64,000 bases of DNA, from positions 4,825,139-4,889,138 of the forward strand of contig NC_072458.1 in the NCBI RefSeq assembly GCF_027596085.1, written 5' to 3'. This DNA comes from Anoplopoma fimbria (lineage: Eukaryota; Chordata; Actinopteri; Perciformes; Anoplopomatidae). Each line of letters starts with the position of its first letter. Position 1 is the first letter of the stretch. A program made the position numbers and the translations under genes. Positions 26,335 through 39,109 of the stretch are shown here, piece by piece. The notes below the pieces were generated by a model, which was given only the letters and a program-made list of their open reading frames with translations, made no database searches and had not been told where the DNA came from.

Positions 26335-27569
26335 AGTCGCAATCTTAAACAGACTTATAGCTAGTGGATAGAAAATTTGCACTTTAACGGATGCAATTCT
26401 GCATGACAAATGCTTCTATTTGTTTTGCACATGTATGTTGTTTCCGGTTGTTTCATATGTTTTTATCCATGTTCTGTGTTATTATTTGTCATATTGAGCT
26501 AAGTAAACACACTTTTATTCTACCGTGTTCATGTATAGTTTTGAATTACAATGAAGCTGACTTTGTAAATTTTGCTTAATGCTGTTTAATCAAAACTCAA
26601 ATGTGCCTGAATAATTTCATACAATCAGCATAAAACTAAGGGTGCTTACTTGACGGGAAACAAGAAGCCATGTAGGATGTCATCACGCAAAAAATGAGTT
26701 GGTACTTCTCTTTTTTAATCAATTTTGAAAAATATATGATTTAAATGCCCCCTCAACGACAGCAGAGGAAGGTTAAACTAGAAGCATTTAACGGAAAACT
26801 GAATCTATACCAGCATCAGCTGTACCACAGAGTATAAACCAGCTCCTCTTGGGATTCCAGGCACACAGCTCAATGCAATGACCGTGTTTTACATCGCCAA
26901 TCTGTTACAGTGGGATCTCCCCTGCTTCAATCCCATGGATGATTAAGCGTGATAATTAAGGTTTTTGGACATTTTCCACAGAGGAGCAGACGTGGCAGCT
27001 GGTGACATTCATGCATTCCCAAACACAGAGGAGGGAATTACAATGAGGCCTCCATTCATTTCAGTGATCACAAAGTCTGCTCTTGGCACCAGCTCAAAAG
27101 CAGTCAAGCTGTTGTTGAAAAGGACTATTTGTGGCGCTCTTTGTTGCAATGTAGGCAATGTACCTTGATCTAGTTCTGGAATTATAGAAGCCGTAGAAAC
27201 CAGCCAAATATTTGTTTATTTCCAGCAGGGATGTTCTAACCCGGGAAAGAAACCATGGAGATTAACCAATTACTTTTCTAATATCTTTTAATAGGTGTGA
27301 CGCAATATTACAGATTTCATGATTGTTTATAGCTTTCTTGGCTTGAAAACAAAAGACTTTACTTCTTGCTTTGCTATAGTGCTGACAGCTTTTTGCTCTC
27401 TGCTCTGTTTTCGTTTATGTATTATTTCCTGCTAATTTACTACTTTACTCTACTACAAGATGGTTTTACCTAAGTCATTATGAGGATTATTTGATTTTAG
27501 ATTGAACGTTTATTGGGAGGATAATTTAAGACTTAAGCATAAAGAAAGTAATCAATGCTTTCATTTCCA

Positions 27570-28045
27570 GAAGGTTAGATTGCTGCAATGGTCTTTTCTC
27601 TGATCTCTCCTAAAAAACTATCAGACAACTTCAGCTCTTTCTGAATGCTGCTGCTAGTGTCATGAAGGCCAAAAAATTGAACACACCACATCGGTTGTCA
27701 GGTACCTTCACTGGCTTCCAATATTTCAGGGAATAAGGTTTGAATAAAAAAATACTGCTATCGGCTCTAAATGGCTTATGACCTAAATACATATCTGACT
27801 GTATTTAACAACCTCTCATGTCATAAAGTAGAGGACTGCTAACTGTTCCAAGAGTGCATGTATGGAGAAGCAGCATTTAGTCCGTGTTTGCACCAAAGAA
27901 CTGGAACAAACTTCCAAAGGATATAGACTTGAACCAACTTTGACCACATTGTTCTGCTGGTATCTGTGTCAGTGAATGAGAGGTAGGAAGACTTTTGGAT
28001 ATACTCTTTTAAAGTGTTGTATAAATGAAGTCCAGTCCAGTATTA
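27570..28045 (+). pseudogene. Decayed L2-like LINE reverse-transcriptase C-terminal fragment
   Basis: Conceptual translation, with several stops and frameshifts, gives peptides typical of the end of the L2-like LINE reverse transcriptase: RLDCCNGLFSDL near 27574, YLHWLPIFQGIRF near 27704, and KNWNKLPK near 27896. It ends near a 3'-tail-like sequence, aaagtgttgtataaatgaag. The 5' part is absent, as is usual for LINE copies truncated on insertion. It is inactive and about 1 kb upstream of cibar1. The exact clade (L2 or a related fish family) is not certain. Confidence 0.7.
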
Positions 28046-28235
28046 TCAGCAATATATACTGAAATAATCAAAAGTACTGATTTTTCAGAATGGCCCGTAT
28101 ATATATCGGTGTTACATTTATATTATTATTTGGTTATTATTTTTGATTGATCAAGATATAGACAGCATTACTATTTATATTACTATACTATCATATTGCT
28201 GGTTTATATATATTTTGTTTGTATAATCTTAATCT

Positions 28236-28310
28236 GCAAAAAAAACTTAAGATAAAATAAAATGATCCTTCATTAGTCCCTCAGCGGGGACATTTACAAC
28301 GATTTCGGTT
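28236..28310 (-). mobile_element. Retroposon 3' tail, reverse orientation
   Basis: The stretch reading 'gataaaataaaatgatcc ... cattagtccctcagcgggga' is, on the minus strand, the fish retroposon tail 'tccccgctgagggactaatgaaggatcatttt'. It resembles the plus-strand copy in cibar1 intron 2 at 30305-30366. Only the tail is recognised. Confidence 0.5.
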
Positions 28311-28345
28311 AACTAAAGATCTCTGATGAATAAGGGAAAAATATA

Positions 28346-28966
<621 letters not shown>

Positions 28967-29017
28967 ATAGTCCTTTGACGTACTGGTCTAGTATAACGAC
29001 AAGTATAGATTTAAACG

Positions 29018-29036
29018 ACTCAATTTCCCAGAATGC
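29018..29036 (+). promoter_or_regulatory. ZNF143 (Staf/SBS)-like promoter element upstream of cibar1
   Basis: The stretch actcaatttcccagaatgc matches the vertebrate ZNF143 promoter motif, as I recall it, at 16 of 19 positions, with the core CCCAGAATGC (29027-29036) intact. It lies about 160 bp before the start codon, where a promoter is expected, and just downstream of the long AT tract. ZNF143 sites are common near start sites of housekeeping-type vertebrate genes. Binding and the transcription start are inferred. Confidence 0.6.
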
Positions 29037-29059
29037 TTTGCTCAAGCGGAAACGCCGGG

Positions 29060-29073
29060 GACTCCATGGAAAC
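29060..29073 (+). promoter_or_regulatory. X-box-like element (possible RFX site)
   Basis: The sequence gactccatggaaac resembles an X-box: the right half ggaaac and the central AT fit well, but the left half gactcc departs from GTNRCC at two positions. RFX factors drive many ciliary genes through X-boxes near the start site, and CIBAR1 is a basal body protein, so the position is meaningful. The imperfect left half keeps confidence low. Confidence 0.35.
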
Positions 29074-29116
29074 GGGAGACTGGCGTGCTAGCCTGGGAGA
29101 GAAGCAGTATAGTTAG
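29066..29116 (+). other. Small upstream ORF in the presumed 5' leader of cibar1
   Basis: An ATG with G at +4 but T at -3 opens 16 codons ending in TAG, 79 nt before the cibar1 ATG. It would only be in the mRNA if transcription starts upstream of 29066, which is not shown. If included it could lower translation of the main ORF. It overlaps the X-box-like element, whose central ATGG supplies the ATG. Confidence 0.3.
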
Positions 29117-29195
29117 CGTTAGCTCAATAGCGCTACAACTGCACTCAGATAGACCTGAACACTGAAAACATTTCATTTACTGCCTTTCCGAAAAT

Positions 29196-32100
29196 ATGAA
29201 CCGCACACCCGACGCAAGAGCGAGGTGAGACACAAACAAACTCACTCCTTATGTAACAGGGGGACTTTGTAAACTACCGTCAGCGTTTACAAAAAACAAA
29301 ACGCATATGTTAGCTAGCTCTCAGCCACATTGTGCTTTCACCTTTTACATCAATTTCAGATATAAGCAGGGACGAGTCAGCTGATCATCAGTAACTTCAG
29401 GTGTAAAAACAAGACGCATTTCGTGTTAGTAAACAATGAGAAGTGTGTGATCCCCAAACTGACTCCTGTGTCTGTGAACAACAAGCAGCTGAAACGGGTT
29501 TCTGTAGATAATCCTAAAAATAAAGCCTAAAAAGCAAAGGTCACCTCTTGTAGGTTTACATTTCTGTAAAAGTAACGGACGCTAGCTGTTCCTAAATAAA
29601 TGTTTTTTTACAGTACAAACACATTGAGACCTCTTCCATGTGAGAATACTGCACTTTTTGTATCCCTTATACACTTTTTGATGGCATGTCGTCAATCACT
29701 CTCTCCAGGGACAACCAGACAAGAAAGATCCAGGAAAACATCACCAATGTGGAGAAACATTTTGGAGAGATGTGCCAACTGTTTGCTGCCTATGTCCGTA
29801 AAACAGCAAGGCTACGAGACAAGTCAGATGTCCTGGTTCGGGAAATCGGAGTGTATGCAGACACAGAAACGCCTCACCTGAAGAGGGGCATGAAGCAGTT
29901 TGCTGACCACCTGGCCAAGATACAAGACTACCGCCAAGCTGAGGTACAACTGCTTTATTTTAGTTCCTGCTGCTTGGACTTCAGTCATACTTTTATAGTC
30001 ATCTCACAGTCCAAACATGTTGTGTAAGAGAGAACCTGATGTAATCTTATTACAGCTCTGCTCCCAGCAGACCACATGACACATGACAATAAAAACACTG
30101 TGCAATAATAGTTAATATAGTTGTTTTTTTTCTGTCTGTAAATATTATATTTCAGTTATTGTGTTTTTCTACTGTTTTTATTGCTTATTTATAATACTTG
30201 TTTTTTATTTTTATTTTTATTTTTTATTTTTATTTTATTTTTATCTTGTCTTTCTTTACTATGTCTCTTGTGTGCACTTTAACTCTATGCTGCTGTAAGC
30301 CTGCAAATTTCCCCGCTGCGGGACTAATAAAGGATTATCTTATCTTATCTTATCTTATCTTATCTTTGCCTTACAGGTGGAAAGACTTGAAGCCAAAGTC
30401 ATAGAGCCATTAAAAAGCTATGGAGCTGTAGTGAAGCGTAAAAGGGTAAGTGTCGCTGTGAGCTACAGCCATGTTGACGTCTGCACTGATTCTAAGGGAG
30501 CCAAATGATGCCGACAGCTAGAACCATGTTCCAGTTCCAGTTCTTGTTAAATTAGTACAATAGGTCCTCAACAAAAGAACTTGTTTCATAACTAGTTTAC
30601 TGGGAATGGTTGTAAGGCAAAAGTCTTTCGATATATTAACATCTGTTTAACTGTAGTTACTTATCTGTCTTATTCTTCTTTGTTGAGACATCATATTTTA
30701 AACACAGTGATACAGAAACGCAGTTAATGCTGCTCCAGCTGCCAGTGAGATAAAATGTCAACAGAGAATGGACCATGCCTCAAAGATGGGGAAATTGTTT
30801 ACCTTTCCTTCCTTGGCCCTTCTCCATACAGCATCCCTTACTTGTGTTTCAGTTTCATCTAAATGATTGCATCTTTTTGAAATAGCCTGCATATTTAAAC
30901 ATGTTGTGTTCTAGCCTACAAGGATGAGAAGGGGCTTAGAGGCAAATCTACTGTCAGTGTTATTACCATTTCATGGCCACATGAGGGCAGTGTTGATTGA
31001 ATGATATCTTCCTACTTCTTGGCACCATTGTTAGTTTCTCCCCCATCAGCATTTTGTTGTAGGATTAAAGGAAATGTTCTGAATAAAAAACACATATGAC
31101 TGTGATTTTTGGAGTTTCTCTCACACAATGTTGCCATAGTTTTTACGATTAGTCATGTTGCCTTGTGTTGTCCGGTCACCCACTGTTGCAAAATGCCAGA
31201 AATTAAAGTATGTGCCAAAACACACAGGACACTTTTTAGTGTGTTTAAAGAAAACAACATGCGTAGAGACTGATTGTAATTGGTCATTGTATAGGCAGAG
31301 GGAGCGTGCCAAAGAAACATTACCAACAGTATCAGAGCAAAGATAACACAAAAAACCTGCACAACAGGGTGTTCTTGAGGTCTTGATCTGAAAACACTGA
31401 GCTACACCAAATGTTTGTTTGATTATGTCCTGACACAAATGTACAGATCATTGACGACCATTGTTTGTTCTCATAATGACTACTTTGTCCTTTTGTGCTT
31501 TTGCATTCACGTAGGAGGATCTGAAGACGACTCAGAGTGCCAGAGACAGAGAAGCCAAACAGATGGCTCAGCTTGAACGGACCAGACAGAGGAACCCCTC
31601 AGACAGGCAGATCATTGTATCCTTGCCTTGTTTCTCAAATTCTCTGATATCAAACAGACAAGACAAAATTACTTTCACAACAACCACCTGTATAATGCAG
31701 GCGACATCTTGAGTATAGCTTAATTCTTTGGTAAATATAGATATTATTAATATTTAGGAAAATAAACTTGGATCCATATTAAATGTTTACCTTGTCTAGT
31801 TCAGAAAGGTTTTACTTTACAGTATCTTCCCATCCGTTTAATGCAAGCTCATATATTTCTGATGTTTCCTTGACCAAGCTTTCAGTCTCAGGTGTGTCCC
31901 ATGTTATTTGTGCATCTCATCCCTGGTGATGTATGACTACATAGAAGAAACACATTTCTTTTGAAATGGAGGTGTAACAACTCTTTATTAGATGTGAAGC
32001 ACATCATAGAAAATGACTCACTCACAAACTTTACACTCCCTAGAGTGACTCCAATGTCCCACCAGTTATACACATACACAACCTGCAGCACTTGTAGGAA

Positions 32101-32763
32101 ACAAAAGTTATAGCAGAAGCTCATTTTATGTAGCTCAGATTTTCAGATGTTTTTCAGATGTTTGTAGTAATGATGTTAAAGTGCATGCATGCATGATGCA
32201 CGATGCACAAGTGTCAAAATTGCAGAAGCTACTGTTTTCCCCTTTCTGTTCAAAGAGCACAGTAGCATGTCAGTATATGAAGGGCTTATGCAGACAGGTG
32301 GCACATGTGGGAGTGGAACTGTAAGGGTCAAACTTATGGTACTGCAGCTCTGCTGTTGGATGCTATTGGCCTGGGTATCAAGTATTCATTTTTTTAATTA
32401 AGTAAATTAACAAGCATAAAGGGATACTGTTGAATTTCTATGTTCATACACAGTTGTTCTCAAAAACTTTAGCCATAACCTCTCGTGTTGGTCTGATATG
32501 TTTGTAGCATGTTGTATATTCATTTGTTCTCCCATTAGGCTGAGAGTGAGCTCCAGAGAGCAACTATGGATGCAACACGGACCACCAAGCAGCTGGAGGA
32601 GACCATAGACGAGTTTGAGAAGCAGAAGATCCGGGACATTAAGGTCTGCTGTGCTGAGCTTTCTATCCACTTCAAATTAAGAACTACAATTTCAGTGGTC
32701 TGAAATACAGTATATGTCTGAAACTGTGGGTGGGGGGCCTTTTTATTTATTTATTTATTTATT

Positions 32764-32822
<59 letters not shown>

Positions 32823-35241
32823 CTTAATTGAAACTATTCTCTTTTTTTGTTATGTAAGAACTCTTTTTTTTAATTTTTTTTATGTGGTCACCAGGTAGTT
32901 GTGATATATTTAAATAGTGCCGAAGCCTACTTAGTACTACATTTATATCCATGTCTTTCCCCTCATAGAAAATCTTTGGTGAGTTTGTGACAGTGGAGAT
33001 GTCGTTCCATGCCAAGGCCTTGGAGGTGTACACCTTGGCCTACCAGAGCATCCAAAGCGTGGATGAGGAGGAGGACCTGGAGGTAGGCTGACTCTCCGCT
33101 TGAGCTTAACCAGCGTTAGTGTGTTTTTCTGGGAAAAAAATGTTAAATTCTTTTGGGGTGTAGTCATTGACCTGCGATAATCGTTGTGTCACAGACAAAC
33201 AGAGAAAAGGACTTCTATTTAATGTGCTCATGTTTTAGAGATGAAAGATGATCGAGCTTTATGTACACCCTCTGCCGTGCACTTGATTAACCTGATGGTT
33301 ATATTTATCAACTCATGGTCTTAAGCAGCCGTTACACAATGACTCATTGCTCATGTACACTCTATAGTCCACACCCTCTTACTCATATGGTAACTTTGAA
33401 GTAACCTGCGGTGAACTCTTCATAATTCAGAGTAATAGCAAGCTGCTTTCTTCTGTTTACAATTTGGTTTGAGAGGTTGGCTATTACTATTTTAAGAGAC
33501 AAAGCCTGTACAAAGGATCAATGATCCAGTGAGCGAGGTTCCTCCTGCAGATGCCCTTGTGCTATTTTCCTCCACCCATTCCCATCTCATCTGTGTGTTT
33601 TGCACTGAATCATCTCCCCTTCCATTCATATTGAAGCGAAACTCCTCACCCGGACAAGGCTGTTTTTCAATGACTCATGGTACAAAGCATGGGAGATTTA
33701 ATCATCTCAAAAAGGCACAATGACAGGCATGAAGATAATCCTGATTGAAGGGCCTTGTGGAATTTATTTTTGGTGTGGTTTTAAATGGCAGTTTGCTGTG
33801 TTATCAGAGGCATACATGTTGAACCCGCTTTGTTTATTGCCGGTTATTGATTTTCTGGAGTATTCAAGTGGTGTGTTTTTGCTCCTGTGACTACAGTTAA
33901 TTTATACCACAAGTATTTCGTAACATCCCTTAACTAGCAATCTGCACTCATTATGTGATGACTGGGCCATTTTTTTTTTAAATTCATGGTTATTTTGCAT
34001 TATGTTCAGTTCAGACATTAAGATTATTGATAAGTCTGTGTAGGCATTGCTTCCATTCTCCTCTTTCTCTTTGGAAAAACGTAGCACCTACTGTCTTTGG
34101 CAGGTGTTCAGGAGCTTGCTGCACCCCCCTGACTACCAGTCACGCTTAGACATAGTGCGAGCTAATTCCAAAACCTCCCTCGATCGGACCGGGTCCTTCC
34201 TGAGTACATCAGGGACCTTACAGGTAAGATGCAGTCATAGATGCTCTAATACAAAAAAAAATTAATTTTCCCCAGAAGATCCCTGTTTCTGTTATGGCAT
34301 TGGTATTTTATCTTTGAATTTGGCAGCTATAAAAGTTTCACTGTGATGATGAAATAAAAAAAGTCCCTTCTTCCTTTTTCAAACTCAGTAGTCTTCCTCA
34401 TACTAGTCGAGGCTGGTGCTCAAATAACTGATGTCTGAATCAGTTGTGCCAAAGTTTACACGCAGCATTACCTCAGCCATCGTTCAGCTTGAATCTCCAC
34501 ACACGTCATCTCATGCGAGTAACATCATGCATTTCCTCCTACATTCACAGTTTACCCCAGCATCTTAACCGTGGCACTGCATTCACTTGTGACTTTAATA
34601 GGGTTGCCTTGTAAAATGTCTGGACAGCTAGTCTTCATCGATTCATATCTTTGAAGAACTGATCTCTTTTGGTGTCATTGGGTGTATTCCGATGTCGTGT
34701 CTTGTATCTAGAGATGTCAAGATTGCAGCTTGCAGGGGCACATTGCCGTTCGCACGTCATCAGAATGTGCCTCAAATGCATCTTGCGCCACAGCTCGAGA
34801 TCATACTTTGCGTCCATGATTAGGTTTGATTTTTATCTGTGGCAATCTGCAATCTCTGCCAAACAACAAACACAGAGGCAGTCAGGTACGCAGCGCAGCT
34901 AGAAAAGCAGATTGCAGACCCTTGTTTGCATGCTTAACTGCTTATGTTTATGTTCATATTGTATAACACTACAAAATATAGACAAATATGTTCACACACA
35001 TACCTGTATTGTCCCGAGGGAAAGCGAGAAACGTTCGGGAGAAAACCAGAAGCACCAATTGGGCTCAATGACCTGCTAAGTGTTTTAAGTGCATAGTGTT
35101 TATTTGTTGTCACAGCAACAAAGAGGGTCCAGTCGGCAGACAAGAAGAGAGGAGGAGGAAGAGGACGACGAAGAGGATGAAGATGAATCAGAGGAGGAGG
35201 AAGACGAGGACGAAGAGGAGGACACAGATGATGAACATTGA
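29196..35241 (+). CDS. cibar1: CIBAR1/FAM92A, BAR-domain ciliary and membrane-shaping protein (9 coding exons)
   Basis: Coding exons: 29196-29224, 29709-29943, 30377-30445, 31515-31616, 31886-31891 (6-nt microexon), 32539-32643, 32969-33082, 34104-34223, 35116-35241. Every intron is GT-AG and the joined frame is open for 301 residues plus TGA. I recognise the FAM92 BAR domain (about residues 10-220): TNVEKHFGE, AAYVRKTARLRDK, KIQDYRQAEVERLEAKV, LERTRQRNPSDR and FHAKALEVYT. After it come PDYQSRLDIVRANSK and an acidic tail (272-301). LRDK, ETPHLK and the DYQSRLDIVRANSK block fit FAM92A better than FAM92B. The start ATG matches the family N-terminus in length. Known for the family: membrane-bending protein that works with Chibby (CBY1) at the basal body during ciliogenesis, also reported at mitochondria; human loss is linked to postaxial polydactyly. 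Odd points are the microexon and the longer acidic tail. Confidence 0.95.
30190..30366 (+). mobile_element. Retroposon 3' end with (TTATC)n tail in cibar1 intron 2
   Basis: A T-rich (ATTTTT)n stretch is followed by 'gtgcactttaactctatgctgctgtaa', 'caaatttccccgctgcgggactaataaagg' split around 30305-30330, and five TTATC units. This is the familiar end of a fish LINE/SINE-type retroposon, here inserted in sense orientation just before the exon 3 acceptor (30376). The 5' limit is uncertain. Confidence 0.6.
31886..31891 (+). other. cibar1: 6-nt coding microexon (Ser-Gln) of cibar1
   Basis: The sequence is TCTCAG, preceded by an acceptor (ctttcag) and followed by a donor (gtgtgt). Exon 4 ends with Ile-Ile (ATC ATT) at 31616 before a weak donor, gtatcc. 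The next normal exon starts with Ala-Glu (GCT GAG) at 32539. FAM92A and FAM92B proteins both carry Ile-Ser-Gln-Ala-Glu here, so Ser-Gln must be encoded between them. A read-through of the intron by eye found no other in-frame Ser-Gln with AG before and GT after. The exon keeps the frame and lies within the BAR helices (residues 146-147). The splice evidence is visible; use in mRNA is inferred. Confidence 0.75.
32741..32821. repeat. Compound (TTTA)n(CA)n in cibar1 intron 6
   Basis: Six TTTA-type units are followed by about 27 CA units, inside the intron between the exons ending at 32643 and starting at 32969. Confidence 0.95.
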
Positions 35242-35555
35242 TTTTTGTCTCAATTTGTGTTTGTCGGTATGAAACTAAAGTAATGTTTCTGTGGCATTGC
35301 CAAAAATCACCACACAGGTGGTCTGAGCAGTATTGTAGTGTGTGTTGTAGCTTTGTGATGATTTGACAGAGAACATGTTGTCCTTTACTAACATTTGTCT
35401 TTGACATTCAAGCCAATTATTGTCTTAAATATTTTTATATAAAACATTCCAAAATGTACATTACATATTCATATTGTACTCGAACTACCATTGCATTTTA
35501 TTGCACCATGTTATTCATCTTTATGAATTAAAAAAAATTATAATAATTCACATTT
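35242..35555 (+). terminator. cibar1 3' UTR with ATTAAA poly(A) signal
   Basis: The AT-rich stretch after the TGA contains ATTAAA at 35527-35532, followed by a T-rich element (cattttgtcttgttcc) typical of a cleavage region. That gives a 3' UTR of about 300 nt. No canonical AATAAA was seen nearer the stop. The end at about 35555 is an estimate. Confidence 0.5.
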
Positions 35556-35796
35556 TGTCTTGTTCCAGTGAATTACCATTCTATAATAAGTACATGGTGT
35601 ACCCTCAGTCGTTTTGCAGAAAAATTGCCGAAGAGAGGTTGATTGTTATTTTAGAAATTGTGTGAATCAGCCTAAGTGACAGTAGTTACATGACCAATGC
35701 GGTTGAAAGTGACTCATCTTCTCCACAGAAATGTAACAGTTGTACAAATGAAGCTGGGGACATTTTGCACCATTCTGTCTGTTTATCAGGATATAA

Positions 35797-35954
<158 letters not shown>

Positions 35955-38018
35955 TACAGTATGTGTTGTCTGCCACAGTGGAGGCTGATGGCTCCTATGT
36001 CTGTCCTGCATGAGTCACTCAACACATTTATTATTCCTCATTTGCCCAAATACTGGATATTTTTCTGCCCTTGGACTTGTACACATGAACGCACACATAA
36101 TGTGTTTTTATCAATATATGTTTGCAAAGAAAAAATATCCTGACTTATACACACGCGCACAAACAGAATTCAAACAATGCGGCCAAGCAAGCAACAACAA
36201 GATTTCTGATACAACGCAAATGAGGGTGATCAAAACCTCCCTTACAGCAGCACTGATTATCTCGTCGACTGCGAGATAAAAGCTGCGTAGGTGGTGTGAC
36301 ATCAGCCCTCTGTGCAACAGCACCTTGATGCATATAAAGGTTAATGTGTATGCAAACACAGTCTCGCTGGCACGCACTCACGTACCGGTTTTACTTTGGT
36401 GTACTGTAGATCTGAATGGCCTGTGTTGCAATGAGTCATCACCTATAAAGTGTGTGTTTGTGTGAGTCAGAGAGCTTTTCCAATCGCAGATAAACCTAAA
36501 GGCTCCACTCCCTGATCACAGAGCGGAAGAATGGACTGCGACGGGGCGAGAGAAAAGGGTCTGACAGAAAAGGAAGCATCATGAGAGGCTAAAAAGAAAG
36601 ACCAATCTACGCGTTAGCCAAGAGTCGAAGGTACAAAGGAGGCAAGAGTTAGTTATGAGTCATTGACTGTAAAAAATAAAAAAAAAGGGGTAGGAAACAA
36701 ACAAGGATACCCATGCAACGAACCAGATGTGAAGAGAAAGGAGGAGGAGTACAGGGAGGAAGAGGGACAGTTGAGAGAGGTCAGTCGTAACCCCGGGTCC
36801 TTATCGTTGACTGTGACTCACTGCCCCTCAGCTTCATGCCACTCCCTTCGACTCCCAACACCCACAGCACACGTCAACCGCTGCACTGCCTCATGCAGCC
36901 GCGTTCATCCGCAACACCTTTCCCTTGAGCCTCAAGCCGCTGAGACTACATTGCTAAAAGCCGTTTCGTTTACCACAAGGTTTTCTCAGAACATCAAACT
37001 AAATTGCTAGTTTCTTCAAAATACGGTTCTGCAGAAGTCTCCGAAAAATACAAATAAATGCAACTTTTGGCACACAGAATCCCTACAATAAAAGGAACAA
37101 GCAAATGAACGAATGTTTTTTTTTCCCTTTGGGATTAGAAAAAACAACCTTGAATTGCTTTGGCAGTTATTGAGGTTGTTCACCCCCCCCCTAAGTCACC
37201 ACCAGAGGGTGGTGTTTAAAGCTTTATTTTTTACATGGTCTCATATTTTGGGGAAAACTAAGATATGGAGACATTGTGTTCTTTTCAACCTGTAGGTAGT
37301 TGCAGTGAAATTGTGTGTGTGTGTCACCTGTTATCATTTACCTCTCAAGAGAAGCAGACTGATTGCATTTTTAAAGCCACAAAAGAGAGCTTTGAACTGC
37401 GGGACAAAAACATCCGGATATGTCATTTAAGCGTTTAAAACTTGACTGAATCCTTTCGCTCCTTTACCCTCGTGTGAGTGCAGTGCATGCAAACAATAAC
37501 ACATGTCAACTGACTGAGCCTGGGTTGAGTCATGTACATGTACCATATCCGTGCTAGTAAGAGCCATTGTTTGTGTGTACTTTGCCAGTTTAGCACTGGG
37601 ACACAGGTAAGGATTCGATATTCCAGCTCAGAATCTGACACAGGTATAAAGACATGTCTTGACGTGACATTTCATGTACTCACCTTTCCATATTTTCCTC
37701 CACCTACCACTGCAAGTCTCTTGTGTATACGTATAGGGGGATGATTCATAGGTCAAACCTAATGGAGTCAGTATCTGTGCTGCAGAATCCTGTGATTGGT
37801 TCCCGTATAGATCGGGTAAGGATTCCCTCCTCTCCCCCTCTAACTCAACTGTAGTCTTCCCCAGTGATGAGCATGCATCAATGATTGTGTGTGTGTGTGT
37901 GTGAGTGTGTGTGCGTTTGTTTGACCGAAGGCTCAAAGGCACGAAAGTGAGTGTGTTTGTGTGAACATCAATCCTAAATTACATTTGTGCAGGTGTACTT
38001 TGCCAAAGTTAAACATCA

Positions 38019-38150
<132 letters not shown>

Positions 38151-38347
38151 TGAATGTATATGTGACAGTATACGCTGATGTTAATATGCGTGCATGTGTG
38201 CCACAGAGTCCTACAGTACAGTTGTTTGGAATATTAAATACAGTGCCGTGCTGGCGGCTGTTATAAAATCGAGAGGCAGCATAGCCGGAGTGTGACTCAC
38301 ACACTGACTCACTGACAGTGCTGCCATGGTGCGTGTATGTTTCTGTG

Positions 38348-38349
<2 letters not shown>

Positions 38350-38423
<74 letters not shown>
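38350..38423. repeat. (GT)n microsatellite
   Basis: About 37 GT units; second of the three-array cluster. Confidence 0.97.
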
Positions 38424-38424
<1 letters not shown>

Positions 38425-38536
38425 TTCCTCTGGCAGACTCGCTGTGTGTTGCTGGTGTTCTAAGAACTCTGAACCCTGCCTGAATCCCTGGATTTCACAC
38501 CAGCAAACAAGGTTACAGATGAGTGTGTATGAGTGA

Positions 38537-38639
<103 letters not shown>

Positions 38640-39061
38640 TTCCTCCCTGCGACAACATATGTGTTGTGCATGTGCAATGGTCCAGCAAAAGATCTTCCCA
38701 CTACGCTGACAGCTCCCAGCACATTTCATTTAACAGAGCGATGTTTCCATGCCTGTGAGATCTTTGTCAGCCATAACAAATAAATCATCACAAAGCAGAA
38801 CAAGCAATATATATATATAGACACATATATAGACAAAAACACATTCATCACTCAGATGGTTATAATGCAAGTCAATCTACTCTGTAATAATTGACTGTAC
38901 CAATCAGAGCAGAGCTCTGTCTGATACTCCCATATAGGGCACAAAACATGCATCTATGGTAAAAGCAAAAGTTTAAAAAAAGGCCAAAAGGTAACAACGA
39001 CCAAAGAAAGTCATAGTTAGAAAAATAGTTCATCAAAGAAACTTTAAACTATATAAAATAT

Positions 39062-39063
<2 letters not shown>

Positions 39064-39107
<44 letters not shown>
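39064..39107. repeat. (AT)n microsatellite
   Basis: About 22 AT units in an AT-rich stretch. Confidence 0.95.

Positions 39108-39109
<2 letters not shown>

Larger units (their letters stand above)
23744..27569. other. Intergenic, no gene recognised
   Basis: Purine-rich 24100-24240 and CA tracts at 25.05, 25.3 and 26.2 kb. No supported exons. Confidence 0.6.
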
